Part shown: positions 15,633-25,379 of the stretch, piece after piece | How positions within the stretch are numbered: position 1 is the first letter of the stretch | Layout of the letters: every line of letters begins with the position of its first letter | Assembly: GCF_031846525.1 (NCBI RefSeq) | Contig: NZ_JAVRHM010000006.1 | Coordinates: 129,468-193,467 of the forward strand | From: Autumnicola patrickiae | Lineage (GTDB): Bacteria; Bacteroidota; Bacteroidia; Flavobacteriales; Flavobacteriaceae | DNA: 64,000 nucleotides | Direction: 5' to 3' | Position numbers and translations under genes: made by a program | Notes under the pieces: generated by a model | The model's database searches: none | What the model saw: only the letters and a program-made list of their open reading frames with translations | What the model was told of the DNA's origin: nothing

Positions 15633-16733
15633 TTAATACCCTGTCTGGTCCGGAATAAACCTATCAAGTTCCTGTTGCCAAAGCGGAGTTTGAATAATGC
15701 GAAGCAACGCCTGGTTCACCGGCTCCCGCAATTCGCTACCTGCAGGAAAAGCAAAAGCATAATATTTGGGATCGATCTTTACCGGCTGAACCTGTAACGA
15801 AATATCTGAATCATTATTTATTTCATACCTCATTGCCGGTACATTATGCAACACAGCTTCAATTTCATTCGAATTTGCAGCTTCCAAAGCTTTATTCAAG
15901 TCTGAAAAAGCCTGAAAAGAAACTCTTTCTGTTGAGAGATATTCCGCACCTGAAGAATTTTCCACAGCGGCAATTTTCATATCCCGAAGATCATTGGGCA
16001 CTGTCACTTTATCTTTACCCGCACCTCCCATGACAGTGGAAACTATTGATGCAGTAAGTACTGCCGTCACGCCCATAGCCACCAGCATCCACACTAAGGC
16101 AATAGCACGACCAAGAAAAGTTCTTGGCGCTTTATCCCCATATCCAATGGTCGTCATGGTTACCCCTGCCCACCAAAATCCGGAACCGATTCCTTTAGCT
16201 ATGGACCGCTCTCCTCCAAATTGCTCTTCGTTTGTATTTCGCTCTACAAAATAAATAATGGCTCCTACAATCAGCAACAGGATAGATAGTGATCCTGTAA
16301 TATACCAAAATCGTTCACTAAAGAAAGCTTTACCAATATCAGACAGATTGGTCCTTTGTGGCGAAGCCAGCCCCAGATCTGCGGTGTGATAAATGTGACT
16401 AAAATCCAATTGGGCTTCAGCTTCTGCAGTTAATTCTCCTGTAAGAAAAATATTTATTCCTGCCTGCAGTTCGGCAACAGGAGATTCTTGAGCAACTTCA
16501 ATAAACCGGTAATTTAATTCCATGTCCTCGGCTATACCACGCCATAATCTTATACTTATGCCATCCCAGGTTCCATCCTGTCCCTTAATCACGTAAGGTG
16601 GTTGGGGATATACGCCTACCAGCAGTTCCCGATCCAGGGTTTGCTCCAGACTGTCCTGCTGGGCGCATACGGCAAAGGGAAAGCTAAGCAGTATTAAAAT
16701 ATAAAAAATATTGAAAAGCTTTTTTCTACACAT
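15633..16733 (-). CDS. GluR0-like ligand-gated potassium channel (prokaryotic ionotropic glutamate receptor)
   Basis: A 366-residue membrane protein with a signal peptide (cut near CAQQ, 24). Binding lobe 1 runs about 35-130 (ELLVGVYPQPPYVIK, DGTWDGISIRLWRGIAEDM), with helix M1 at about 143-163. The pore loop FWWAGVTMTTIGYGDKAP (186-203) holds TTIGYGD, a K+ selectivity filter, followed by helix M2 (210-235) and lobe 2 to the end. This is the layout of GluR0 from cyanobacteria: a periplasmic amino-acid-binding domain split by a K+ pore, without the third helix of animal receptors. Arg127 in SPQRTNL may be the alpha-carboxylate ligand, which I could not verify. The ligand is unknown. It is a single gene, convergent with HPP. 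Confidence 0.9.
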   Translation of the reverse strand: MCRKKLFNIFYILILLSFPFAVCAQQDSLEQTLDRELLVGVYPQPPYVIKGQDGTWDGISIRLWRGIAEDMELNYRFIEVAQESPVAELQAGINIFLTGELTAEAEAQLDFSHIYHTADLGLASPQRTNLSDIGKAFFSERFWYITGSLSILLLIVGAIIYFVERNTNEEQFGGERSIAKGIGSGFWWAGVTMTTIGYGDKAPRTFLGRAIALVWMLVAMGVTAVLTASIVSTVMGGAGKDKVTVPNDLRDMKIAAVENSSGAEYLSTERVSFQAFSDLNKALEAANSNEIEAVLHNVPAMRYEINNDSDISLQVQPVKIDPKYYAFAFPAGSELREPVNQALLRIIQTPLWQQELDRFIPDQTGY

Positions 16734-16889
16734 TTAAAAAAGTTTGGATTTTTCTTTACCAGAAAAACCCGATTACTATTAAAGGTAATAAAAGTTTTGG
16801 CTTTGCGTACAAGGTTTGGAAGAATGGAAGATTAAAAATCTTCTACTGCGTATAGTAAGATAAATAATGTGACACCACTTCTACCAAAG

Positions 16890-18743
16890 TCACATCTTTT
16901 CAACAAAATCTGAAAATACTTTTTTATGCAGTTCAAGATCGAGATCAGGAGACACTGAAACCCGGGCAATATAATCTTTGTCGCTTTCTTTAGTAGTTCC
17001 CTGTGTTGATGTTGCAGGTATGGTCCAGTAACAGCCTTTTAACTGACCATAGCTTACACAATATTTACTCTCGTTAGGGATCTGATTGATCATCATATCA
17101 ATCAGTTTATGATTTAATGCTCGTTTATAGGCTTCTCTTTCTTCATTAGTATGGCCTTTGGTTGGTAGATCTAAGGAGAAAACCGATGGAGTAAATCCTT
17201 CTTTTGCCAATTCTTCTGAAACAAAATTTATATTGGCCGCTGGTAATGTCTTCCGGATAAAGTTTACAAACTCCCGTGTATTTTTATATGCATCTTTAAT
17301 CCTTTGATTCATTGATGGCAACTGCTCTGCTAAAATTTCAACCTGAAGATCTGTAGCCTCATTATCACAGAGTACGAGATGCTTTTCAATTTTACTCAAT
17401 AAAGCTTCAGCCTTTTCATTGGTTACACAGTAACCCGCAGTACATTTCCCACCACTTGGAAATTTTGATCCACTAACGTAAGAAACAGTCCTAACCGAAG
17501 AGAGAATCCCATCATTAGCTAAAAATTGAACATTAGGACAAAAAGTTTGATCTAATATAAAAACCGGATCGATAGCAACCTCACCCGATGCTGTTTTACG
17601 GGATGCATTTAAAACTTTTTGTAGTTTTTGCAGATCAGGGACTTCAACTCTTGGATTTGTAGGAATTTCTGCGATAATATATGGAACAGCATCTTCATAA
17701 GCTATTTTCTCCAGCACTGTATGAGTGCTTTTCACCATATCATTATCCCCATCTACAGGTAAATCAACTACCTCAACATTTTCAATGCAGGCAGCTACAC
17801 GTCTTGCCTGGTCGTTTGTTCCACCATAGCAATTTGGAGGAACGATAAACTTAATAGCCTTTCCCTTATGATATTGGAGGGCATTGTCTATTAACCCCAT
17901 GATAATAGCATATTGCATAGACAGTCCCGAAGAAGCAAGTAATGCTTCTGTACTTGTTCCGGTAATTTCTTTAATAGAATTTACTACATTTTGCTTGTTA
18001 GTTCCATCATTACTTTTGTTCTGATCAAAAGAAGTTGTTTCTGTTAGCTGTTGTAAAGCAGAAAAACAATTGGCCGGCGTCATCGCAATAGTTTCCCTTC
18101 TGCGCACATGCTGTATCTCGGGAATATAATTTCTGTTTTTTTCGCCATTAATCAATAATATACTGCCAAACCGAGGATGAGTAGTGATAAAAAAATCAAT
18201 ATTGGAATTAAGATCAGCATTACCAATTGCATCCTTCTGTGAAAAAAAAATGGTACTGCCGTTATACTCTGAAATCTCCTTTAAACTTTCAACTTTCTTT
18301 AATTCCAGCTTATATCCGTAAACACGCTTTAGTACTTCAGGATCAAAAAAATCTGGTAAATCATTAGTGTATATAATTCGAGTTTTCTTATTATCAAATA
18401 AATTTTTTCTCAGAACGGCCAAAACAGGCATCGTTCTGGAGGAAAAACTTATTACATCTTCCGATTTAAGATTATTTATGTTAGCAATTGCCCATTCCAG
18501 TATTGAAGAGAGCGGATGACCTAAACGGATATAATCGAAGGCTGTGGATAATGCACCTAGCGCTGCCGTTTTAGAATTATTCTCTTTAAATAAAATTTCA
18601 AACTGCTCTAAAAATTGTGTCTTAGCCAGTTTTTCATTATAAATATCCAGCCGATGTGTGGTTAGTTTCAACCAATCAATCGGCATATTTTCTAAGACAT
18701 TTTTAATAAAATTTAGCACTTTATCCTCTTTCATAATTTTCAT
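16890..18743 (-). CDS. Fold-type I PLP-dependent enzyme, Cys/Met-metabolism-like, with long N-terminal domain
   Basis: A 617-residue cytosolic protein. The C-terminal 400 residues look like a fold-type I PLP enzyme. LASSGLSMQYAIIMGLID resembles the cofactor phosphate site, PYIIAEIPTNPRVEVPDLQKL resembles the E-x-P-x-NP block of cystathionine-type enzymes, and VFILDQTFCPN plus YVSGSKFPSGGKCTAGY supply the aspartate and the likely Schiff-base lysine. The N-terminal 230 residues match nothing I know. The reaction cannot be named. It is isolated: the convergent terminator and channel gene flank it, so neighbours give no clue. The start could also be the Met three codons later. Confidence 0.75.
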   Translation of the reverse strand: MKIMKEDKVLNFIKNVLENMPIDWLKLTTHRLDIYNEKLAKTQFLEQFEILFKENNSKTAALGALSTAFDYIRLGHPLSSILEWAIANINNLKSEDVISFSSRTMPVLAVLRKNLFDNKKTRIIYTNDLPDFFDPEVLKRVYGYKLELKKVESLKEISEYNGSTIFFSQKDAIGNADLNSNIDFFITTHPRFGSILLINGEKNRNYIPEIQHVRRRETIAMTPANCFSALQQLTETTSFDQNKSNDGTNKQNVVNSIKEITGTSTEALLASSGLSMQYAIIMGLIDNALQYHKGKAIKFIVPPNCYGGTNDQARRVAACIENVEVVDLPVDGDNDMVKSTHTVLEKIAYEDAVPYIIAEIPTNPRVEVPDLQKLQKVLNASRKTASGEVAIDPVFILDQTFCPNVQFLANDGILSSVRTVSYVSGSKFPSGGKCTAGYCVTNEKAEALLSKIEKHLVLCDNEATDLQVEILAEQLPSMNQRIKDAYKNTREFVNFIRKTLPAANINFVSEELAKEGFTPSVFSLDLPTKGHTNEEREAYKRALNHKLIDMMINQIPNESKYCVSYGQLKGCYWTIPATSTQGTTKESDKDYIARVSVSPDLDLELHKKVFSDFVEKM

Positions 18744-18872
18744 CTTTCGATAGATTGTGAATATAGGTTGCAGATAGCTATTTTAAAAATGTTGTAAGAC
18801 ATTTGTCTTAATTTTAGGAAATGGAGTTGATATCTAATAACAGGACGCGCACTATGGGAAGTAAAAAACCAT

Positions 18873-18912
18873 AAAAAATCCGCATACACTTTTTTAGTGT
18901 TGCGGATTAATT
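18873..18912 (-). terminator. Terminator of the ebo-linked 19-40 kb transcription unit
   Basis: AATCCGCATACACT pairs with AGTGTTGCGGATT around a T-rich loop, with a T run on the minus strand. It is the first strong terminator after the last gene of the unit (19061). A nearly identical hairpin lies at 41085-41119. Confidence 0.85.
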
Positions 18913-19060
18913 TTTACCAATAATTTACGAGAGGAAGAATTTTTAAACTCTTCCTCTCGAAATAACAATTAAACAGCTAAATAATTCTCTATCTATTTCA
19001 GAAAACTAAACCACCACTAATGAGAAAAAATAAAAAAAGTTTTTAGCGTATATTTTAACT

Positions 19061-20119
19061 TTAATCGTGAAGACCCAAAATTTTCCTTAGCTCTTCATCA
19101 TCAGTTTGAGCACCGGCAAAGTCATCAAATTTCTTTTCTGTTGCCTGAATGATGAGATCTTGTATAAAAGGAGCTCCCTCTTTTGCTCCCTGCTCTGGGG
19201 ATTTTATACAACATTCCCATTCCATAACAGCCCATACATCACAACCATACTGGGTAAGTTTCGAAAATATGGTTTTAAAATCCACCTGACCATCTCCCGG
19301 GTGACGATATCTGCCTGCCCGGTTTATCCAGTCTTCGTAACCTCCAAAGGTTCCTTTTTTGCCAGTAGGATTAAATTCAGCATCCTTAACGTGGAACATT
19401 TTTATATAGTCATGGTAATGATCAATATATTCAATATAATCAAGCTGTTGTAAAACAAAATGGCTGGGATCATATAGCAGGTTCACCCGCTTGTGATTCC
19501 CGGTTGCTTCCAGAAAACGTTCAAAAGTAACACCATCGTGCAGATCCTCTCCAGGATGTACTTCGTAACAAACATCTACCCCCTGCTCATCAAAAGTGTT
19601 TAAGATAGGCATCCATTGTTTTGCAAGTTCTTTAAAACCCATTTCCACCAGACCTGCGGGACGTTGTGGCCATGGATGCGAGGTATGCCATAGAAGTGAA
19701 CCGCTGAAGGTACCATGAACATCCAGTCCTAAATTTCTACTGGCTTTTGCTGCACTTTTTAGCTGCTCTACTGCCCATTTTGTTCTTTTCTTTGGATTAT
19801 TTCTATATTCTTCCGGAGCAAAACTATCGAACATACTATCATAAGCCGGATGTACAGCTACCAACTGCCCCTGAAGATGAGAAGCAAGTTCTGTAATCTC
19901 CAGCCCATATGACTCAACCTTTCCTTTTAATTCATCACAGTATGTTTTACTTTCACCAGCTTTTTTGACATCTATTAGTGCAGTTTCCCATGTAGGAATT
20001 TGTATACCCTTATATCCTAAATCTGCAGCCCATTCACAGAGACCATCCAGGGAATTAAAAGGAGGTTTACTATCCATAAATTGAGCTAGAAAAACTGCTG
20101 GTCCTTTTATAGTTTTCAT
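19061..20119 (-). CDS. Sugar phosphate isomerase/epimerase, xylose-isomerase-like TIM barrel
   Basis: A 352-residue cytosolic protein without a signal peptide. The AP-endonuclease-2/xylose-isomerase fold is visible: GYKGIQIPTWE, ITELASHLQGQLVAVHP, VDVCYEVHPGEDLHDG, NLLYDPSHFV, KMFHVKDAEF and AVMEWECCI, which supply the metal-binding Glu, His and Asp residues at strand ends. Family members isomerise or epimerise keto-sugars or inosose-like compounds. It lies 19 bp after a Gfo/Idh/MocA dehydrogenase, the usual partner in inositol and 3-keto-sugar pathways. It is the last gene before the terminator. Confidence 0.88.
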   Translation of the reverse strand: MKTIKGPAVFLAQFMDSKPPFNSLDGLCEWAADLGYKGIQIPTWETALIDVKKAGESKTYCDELKGKVESYGLEITELASHLQGQLVAVHPAYDSMFDSFAPEEYRNNPKKRTKWAVEQLKSAAKASRNLGLDVHGTFSGSLLWHTSHPWPQRPAGLVEMGFKELAKQWMPILNTFDEQGVDVCYEVHPGEDLHDGVTFERFLEATGNHKRVNLLYDPSHFVLQQLDYIEYIDHYHDYIKMFHVKDAEFNPTGKKGTFGGYEDWINRAGRYRHPGDGQVDFKTIFSKLTQYGCDVWAVMEWECCIKSPEQGAKEGAPFIQDLIIQATEKKFDDFAGAQTDDEELRKILGLHD

Positions 20120-20138
20120 TCTGATATATTTTTAATTC

Positions 20139-21278
20139 TTAATTATCGAGTTTTACCCAAACGTTGCCATTCTTATGTGATTCTATAGTTTTCTCAATAA
20201 AATTCACTCCTCTTACACCTTCTCTCAAATCTGGATATTCTCCCGTATGGAAGTTTTCATTTCTTACGGCTCTGGCTACACCTTTATAAATATTTCCCAT
20301 AGAATCAAATATTCCCTCTGGATGTCCTGGAGGAAGTTTAGTGCCATCCAGGGAAATTTTACTGTTATAGGGATGTCCGGGCTTTAAAAGCTCCACCGGC
20401 TGACCTTCTTTCATAAAATATAAATAGTTTGGATTTTCCTGCTCCCATTTAAATCCTCCTTTTTCACCGTATATCTTAACGGTGAGGTTATTTTCTTCTC
20501 CTGTGGCAACCTGGCTGGACCGGATAATGCCTTTAGCATAATCAGAAAATCTCACCAGTACGGTGCCGTCTATATCCATTTTATTATCTTCATAGAGATA
20601 ATTAAGATCAGAAAGAATCTCACTTACCCTCATATCTGTAAGGTATTCGATCATGTTAAATGCGTGAGTCCCTATATCTCCTATGCAGCTGCTTATTCCA
20701 GCTTTTTCCGGATCCAGTCTCCACACAGATGAACGTTTTTCCTTGTCATGAATAATTTCATTTATCCAACCCTGGTAATATTGAACATCAACTTTATGAA
20801 TTTCACCAATCTCACCCGCAGCAATCATTTCCTTCATTTGCCGCACCATAGGGTAGCCAGTATAAGTATAAGTTACCGCAAAAACTTTTTGCGATTTCTT
20901 CCTTAAATTCTCAAGAGTTTTAGCTTCCTCATAAGTGGTTGTTAGCGGTTTTTCACAAATTACATGGAAATCATTTTCCAGCAACTGCTTGGCCATAGGA
21001 AAGTGCAGAAAGTTAGGTGTTAGTACAGAAATCACCTGCATTCTTTCATTTTCCGGAAGAGATTTTTCCTTCTCTATGAGTGAATCCAGATCTTCATAAA
21101 TCCTGTTGGTTGATAATCCTATTCCTTCAGCAAAGGCAATACTTTCTTTTAATTCAGGATTAAAAACTCCCCCCACAAGTTCAAACTGGTCAAACATTGA
21201 AGAAGCTATCCGGTGAAGAACACCAATGAGTGAGTCTCCTCCTCCTCCAAGGATGCCTAATTTAATTTTTGAATTCAT
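20139..21278 (-). CDS. Gfo/Idh/MocA family NAD(P)-dependent oxidoreductase
   Basis: A 379-residue cytosolic dehydrogenase. The Rossmann start is LGILGGGGDSLIGVLHRIA, with an extra Gly-Asp-Ser rather than the plain GxGxxG. HVICEKPLTTTYEEAKTL gives the conserved EKP, and the CIGDIGTHAFNMIEYLT block gives the catalytic Asp and His. VATGEENNLTVKIYGEKGGFKWE is the C-terminal sheet. Known relatives oxidise sugars or inositols at a ring hydroxyl. The second such enzyme of this window is at 34024. It sits between the MFS transporter and the TIM-barrel isomerase, consistent with one pathway. Confidence 0.92.
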   Translation of the reverse strand: MNSKIKLGILGGGGDSLIGVLHRIASSMFDQFELVGGVFNPELKESIAFAEGIGLSTNRIYEDLDSLIEKEKSLPENERMQVISVLTPNFLHFPMAKQLLENDFHVICEKPLTTTYEEAKTLENLRKKSQKVFAVTYTYTGYPMVRQMKEMIAAGEIGEIHKVDVQYYQGWINEIIHDKEKRSSVWRLDPEKAGISSCIGDIGTHAFNMIEYLTDMRVSEILSDLNYLYEDNKMDIDGTVLVRFSDYAKGIIRSSQVATGEENNLTVKIYGEKGGFKWEQENPNYLYFMKEGQPVELLKPGHPYNSKISLDGTKLPPGHPEGIFDSMGNIYKGVARAVRNENFHTGEYPDLREGVRGVNFIEKTIESHKNGNVWVKLDN

Positions 21279-21362
21279 TCTAATAAATAATTTATTGGTT
21301 ACAATTAAAATTCACTACTAAAAACATTAAAGTTCTTAAAAATTTTAGTTCATTACCAGAAC

Positions 21363-22592
21363 CTAATCCTCGCTTATTCCTTTGCCTTTTTTGGGGTCCC
21401 TTTGCCAAAAATAAAGAATGGTAAATAAGACAATTAATATGACAGGAAACATTACCATTTTTTCTAATGTATCCTGTCCCGCAGCCAGCTCTAATGCAGT
21501 TCCAGAAAGCCCCTCAGCTGCATTCTCTTCCATTGAATTATCAATCCAACTTCCAATAATTGGCTGAAAAATAGCAGTAGAGAACATTCCTACTCCTCCA
21601 ATAACAGACATTCCCAAGGCACTACTCAGAGGAACCCTTTGCGCTACAGCACCTACCATAACCGGCCAGAAATAGCATATACCTATTGCAAATATTACCG
21701 CTGCAATATAGGCCATTGGACCGGTAACAGTACTAAACATATAAATCCCAATGGTTGCCAGAACTGCAGAAATCAGGAGCACCCCTGTTTGCCCTAATTT
21801 TCCCACAACGGGGCCTGCAAAATATCTTCCCACAGCCATAAGACCGGTGGTAAGCGCCAGGATTATCATAGGCTCTGCTCCGCTGCTATTCAAAATAATT
21901 GTAACCCACTGATTGGGGCCGAATTCTGTAATCGCTGTAAGTGCCATACATACAAACAGGAATATGTAAAGCGGGCTTAGCATTGCTTTAAAGTTCTCCT
22001 TAAGAGATGAAGCTCCTTCCACCTGGGGCTCCGGAAAAGTTTTCCCAAAGAACAGGAAGGCATAAATAACAGTTGGAGCCATAATAAGCCACATTTGAGT
22101 TTCCCATGAAAAATCGAGATCTGTCATGAATTTGGATATAAGGGATCCAAGAAAAATCCCTCCAGGAAACCACATATGAAACCTGTTGAGCATTTTATTC
22201 ATTCTAACACCAGAATACATATCGGCAATCATAGGGTTACAAGCCGCTTCTGTACATCCATTACCAAAACCTATGAAGAGCGTAGAGATAAGCAGGCCGG
22301 TATATCCCCCCGCGTAAATTGTTAGAATTATTCCTAAAGTATGAGCTACAAAAGCTACTGTCATTATATTTCTTGGACCAAAAGTATGATAGACCAACCC
22401 GCCTATAATCATTGAAATAGGCATTCCCAGGAACCACATAGAATTAATGAATCCAAGTTGTTCTGCAGAAAGGCCGAATTCTTCTCCCAATTGTGGAAGG
22501 ATTCCCGCTCTAATAGAGAAGGAAAAGGCGGTGGTTATAAGAGCAAAACAACTTCCATAAAATAAGGCATTTTTATTAAGGGATGCAGTCAT
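21363..22592 (-). CDS. MFS transporter (sugar-type)
   Basis: A 409-residue inner-membrane protein with about 12 helices. GNGCTEAACNPMIADMYSG (about 111-129) and PISMIIGGLVYHTFGPRNIMTVAFVAHTLG (the loop 2-3 motif region) are typical. The relatives I recall are sugar and nucleoside permeases of Bacteroidota. It lies 134 bp downstream of eboF and 84 bp upstream of the Gfo/Idh/MocA gene, so it probably moves the substrate or product of the surrounding pathway across the inner membrane. Confidence 0.88.
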   Translation of the reverse strand: MTASLNKNALFYGSCFALITTAFSFSIRAGILPQLGEEFGLSAEQLGFINSMWFLGMPISMIIGGLVYHTFGPRNIMTVAFVAHTLGIILTIYAGGYTGLLISTLFIGFGNGCTEAACNPMIADMYSGVRMNKMLNRFHMWFPGGIFLGSLISKFMTDLDFSWETQMWLIMAPTVIYAFLFFGKTFPEPQVEGASSLKENFKAMLSPLYIFLFVCMALTAITEFGPNQWVTIILNSSGAEPMIILALTTGLMAVGRYFAGPVVGKLGQTGVLLISAVLATIGIYMFSTVTGPMAYIAAVIFAIGICYFWPVMVGAVAQRVPLSSALGMSVIGGVGMFSTAIFQPIIGSWIDNSMEENAAEGLSGTALELAAGQDTLEKMVMFPVILIVLFTILYFWQRDPKKGKGISED

Positions 22593-22726
22593 GGGTTTTA
22601 ATTTTATTAGTTAGATTATTAATAATTACAGATTAATGTGAAAAAAATATTAAAATAGCTACAGCAATATAAATAAATAATTAATCAGGAACATACATTA
22701 CGATATCAATATTAAAATGATAATCA

Positions 22727-24097
22727 TTATTTAAGATGTTTAATGATTAAATCGTACACATCTACGGAATCAATAGCTGTTTTTTCTAAAAGTTTCGGCT
22801 GTTGAGTAATAAAAACCGGCCAGTCCTCCTTCTCTTTACTAATTCTACCATGAGAACCTTTAACTAAGGTTGCATCCAGTGGGATCACATCCATAAGATA
22901 TCTGAACCCCAGTTTTTTCTTCAGGAGGGTCAATCCAATTTTTCCCTTCAGAAACTTAATTTTTGGATCAGCAAAGGTTTCAACGGGATCGTAACCCGGT
23001 TTTCGGTGAATATCCACTGTCCGTGCATAATCGGGAGCTTTTTTATCGTCCAGCCAGAAGTAATAAGTAAACCAGGATTTCTTGTCCGCCATAACCACTA
23101 AATCCCCTGCCCTTTCATGGTTGAGGTGATGATCTTTTTTCCCCTCCTCATCCAGCACTAGTTCAATACCCGGAATCCCTTCGAGAAGCTGCTTTACCGC
23201 AGGAATCTCCTGAGGATCATTAATATATATATGTGCTAGCTGATGGTCTGCGACCGCAAAAGCTCTACTGGCCCAGGTATCAAGGGTTTCAAGTCCTAAT
23301 TCATCTTTTACTGAGACATATCCATTCTTCCGTAATACCCTGTTTATATGAACCGGATTATTAACATCTGTAATTCCGTATTCCGAAACGATCATTACTT
23401 CTGCTCCCTTACTTTCGTAATATGTGATAAGATCTTCGCAAATCTTGTCTATCTCCTGCAAATCCTTCCCCATTTTAGAAAAATCTATTCCTACCCTTTG
23501 CAGGTTGTAATCCAGGTGTGGCAGGTAGACAAGGGTGAGTGTAGGATCGTGCCATTTATCCACAAGCATAGAAGCATCAGCTATCCACCGGGTAGATTCT
23601 ATATTTGCGTTTGGTCCCCAAAAAGAAAATAACGGAAATTGTCCCAACTCATTCTGCAACTTCTGGCGGAGATCCATAGGTTGGCTGTGGATATCCGGAA
23701 GTTTAAGGCCCGTGGCAGGATACAATGGACGCGGAGTGACGGCAAAATCTACTGTAGAGTTCATATTAAACCACCAGAACATATTCGCACAGGTGAAACT
23801 GGAATCCTCTTTTTTTAACTCCTCCCATATTTTGGGAGCCTGTACTAATTTATTGGACTGTCGCCAGAACTTAATTTCATATTCATCACGAAAGCACCAG
23901 CCATTACCAACAACTCCGTGCTCGGCCGGCCATTTACCCGTAAAATAAGTTGCCTGAGAAGAACAGGTTACAGCAGGAAGCAGAGGTCTAATATTTACTT
24001 TTTTTCCTCCTTCAGACCATTTCTTCAGGAAAGGAGTATGTTCCCCAATAAGACGGGAAGATAGAGCTACTACATTTAGGACTACCGTTTTCTTCAT
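22727..24097 (-). CDS. eboF: EboF-type alkaline phosphatase/nucleotide pyrophosphatase superfamily protein
   Basis: I set the start at the ATG 24097-24095 (MKKTVVLNVVALSSRLIG), which overlaps the eboE stop in ATGA. A start at 24118 is also open. The 456-residue protein belongs to the type I phosphodiesterase group. LLPAVTCSSQATYFTGKWPAEHGVVGNGW provides the nucleophile Thr/Ser region. LTLVYLPHLDYNLQRVG, MIVSEYGITDV, HQLAHIYIN and KGSHGRI supply metal-binding Asp and His. The initial Asp of a classical metal site (usually DG near the start) is replaced by Asn (LNVV). It has no signal peptide, so it should act in the cytosol. It closes the ebo cassette. Confidence 0.87.
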   Translation of the reverse strand: MKKTVVLNVVALSSRLIGEHTPFLKKWSEGGKKVNIRPLLPAVTCSSQATYFTGKWPAEHGVVGNGWCFRDEYEIKFWRQSNKLVQAPKIWEELKKEDSSFTCANMFWWFNMNSTVDFAVTPRPLYPATGLKLPDIHSQPMDLRQKLQNELGQFPLFSFWGPNANIESTRWIADASMLVDKWHDPTLTLVYLPHLDYNLQRVGIDFSKMGKDLQEIDKICEDLITYYESKGAEVMIVSEYGITDVNNPVHINRVLRKNGYVSVKDELGLETLDTWASRAFAVADHQLAHIYINDPQEIPAVKQLLEGIPGIELVLDEEGKKDHHLNHERAGDLVVMADKKSWFTYYFWLDDKKAPDYARTVDIHRKPGYDPVETFADPKIKFLKGKIGLTLLKKKLGFRYLMDVIPLDATLVKGSHGRISKEKEDWPVFITQQPKLLEKTAIDSVDVYDLIIKHLK

Positions 24098-25302
24098 TTT
24101 AAGTTTTTCTGTACCCATTGCAATTCCCGCACAATAGAATCTACTATTTCCAACTGGATATCATCCGGAAGTACTTCCCAGGTATACGTTTCGACTTCCA
24201 GGTGATGAGTGATTTTTTTCTTCTTTATATATTCAAAAACTTCAAGAATATCCTCCTGAGTAGATTCAAGCTGACCGTAATTAGAGAGGAAGACAGGTAC
24301 ATGAAAATGGGTACGCCATTCACCTGCACCAGGACTATTTAAATTATCCAAGGCTTTTGGTAAATCGGGATAATGAGTAAATTTTCCTTCGGAACTTTTT
24401 TCCACTACCTGGTGGAGATAAGTAGATTCTACAAATGGAGTCAGCGCATTCTTAACCCATTTCCTTTGTTCCATGCTTTCCGGCAGGTTAGCCTTAAGAG
24501 CGGCACTTATCTGGATCTTTCCAATCCTGATTCCTTCCGCCTCCAGCAGTGAAAAAACCTTTTCCGGTTTTTCATAAACAATAGCAAAGTGACATACATC
24601 ATAACAAAGGCGAATATGGTTTTTCAGGCAGGTCTCTGCCTCTGTATCAGAAATATGTAACTGTTCCTTCAGGTATACCGTTCCCTGTGGAATTAGCCAT
24701 TTATTATACCAATCAATTACTTCACGCGTATTCTCGAGCAGCCCATCTGGCTCCGGTTCGATATCCAGGTGCAGGACCTGACCTTTATCCTGCTGAATCT
24801 TATAGAGTTTTTCTGCAATTTTAGCTATATGAAGTGTCGCCTTTTGCAGCACTTCATTTTTATTTGTTTGTACAGGTTCCCAATACTTGTAAGAAAGAGG
24901 AGAGGTTGAAATACCTCCGTCCATTCCTTCCGGAAGAAGTCCGGACAATATATCGAAAAGCCGAAGGGTATAATCAACCCGTGCATTGGTAGTCCAATCA
25001 GGATGATGTACCTGATCTTTTACTGACTGATGATGGAATCCTCCAAAAGGAAATCCGTTAAAAGTAAAGATATAACAATCATTATCAGCTAACCAGCTTT
25101 TAAAATCCGAAAGATTATCACCTTCCAAAATTGATTTACTGGCTTCATCAGATAACCGAAGTCCGATTCCGAAAGCAGTATCAGGAGAAACTTCAGCTTT
25201 AATTTGCGGGATATATTTCTTTAAATTACTAAAAGTTTCGTCCCAGCTTTCCCCAGGATGAATGTTGGTACAATAGGTAAGATGATATCCGTTTGTATGC
25301 AT
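24094..25302 (-). CDS. eboE: EboE, metabolite traffic protein, TIM-barrel
   Basis: A 402-residue cytosolic protein that opens with GYHLTYCTNIHPGESWDETF, the characteristic EboE N-terminus. FTFNGFPFGGFHH, SYKYW, LHLDIEPEPDGLLENTREVIDWYNKW and IRLCYDVCHFAIVYE give a xylose-isomerase-like barrel with acidic metal-type residues. In cyanobacteria the ebo genes are needed to move a scytonemin precursor to the periplasm, but the biochemical step of EboE is not established. It overlaps eboF by 4 nt and follows eboD by 77 bp. Confidence 0.92.
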   Translation of the reverse strand: MHTNGYHLTYCTNIHPGESWDETFSNLKKYIPQIKAEVSPDTAFGIGLRLSDEASKSILEGDNLSDFKSWLADNDCYIFTFNGFPFGGFHHQSVKDQVHHPDWTTNARVDYTLRLFDILSGLLPEGMDGGISTSPLSYKYWEPVQTNKNEVLQKATLHIAKIAEKLYKIQQDKGQVLHLDIEPEPDGLLENTREVIDWYNKWLIPQGTVYLKEQLHISDTEAETCLKNHIRLCYDVCHFAIVYEKPEKVFSLLEAEGIRIGKIQISAALKANLPESMEQRKWVKNALTPFVESTYLHQVVEKSSEGKFTHYPDLPKALDNLNSPGAGEWRTHFHVPVFLSNYGQLESTQEDILEVFEYIKKKKITHHLEVETYTWEVLPDDIQLEIVDSIVRELQWVQKNLK

Positions 25303-25379
25303 TGAATTATATTTATTCAGTATAATTTCTGTTGGAGCACCATGTTTTTAAAGATGATGAAAATTCCACTTCGTTGTAA

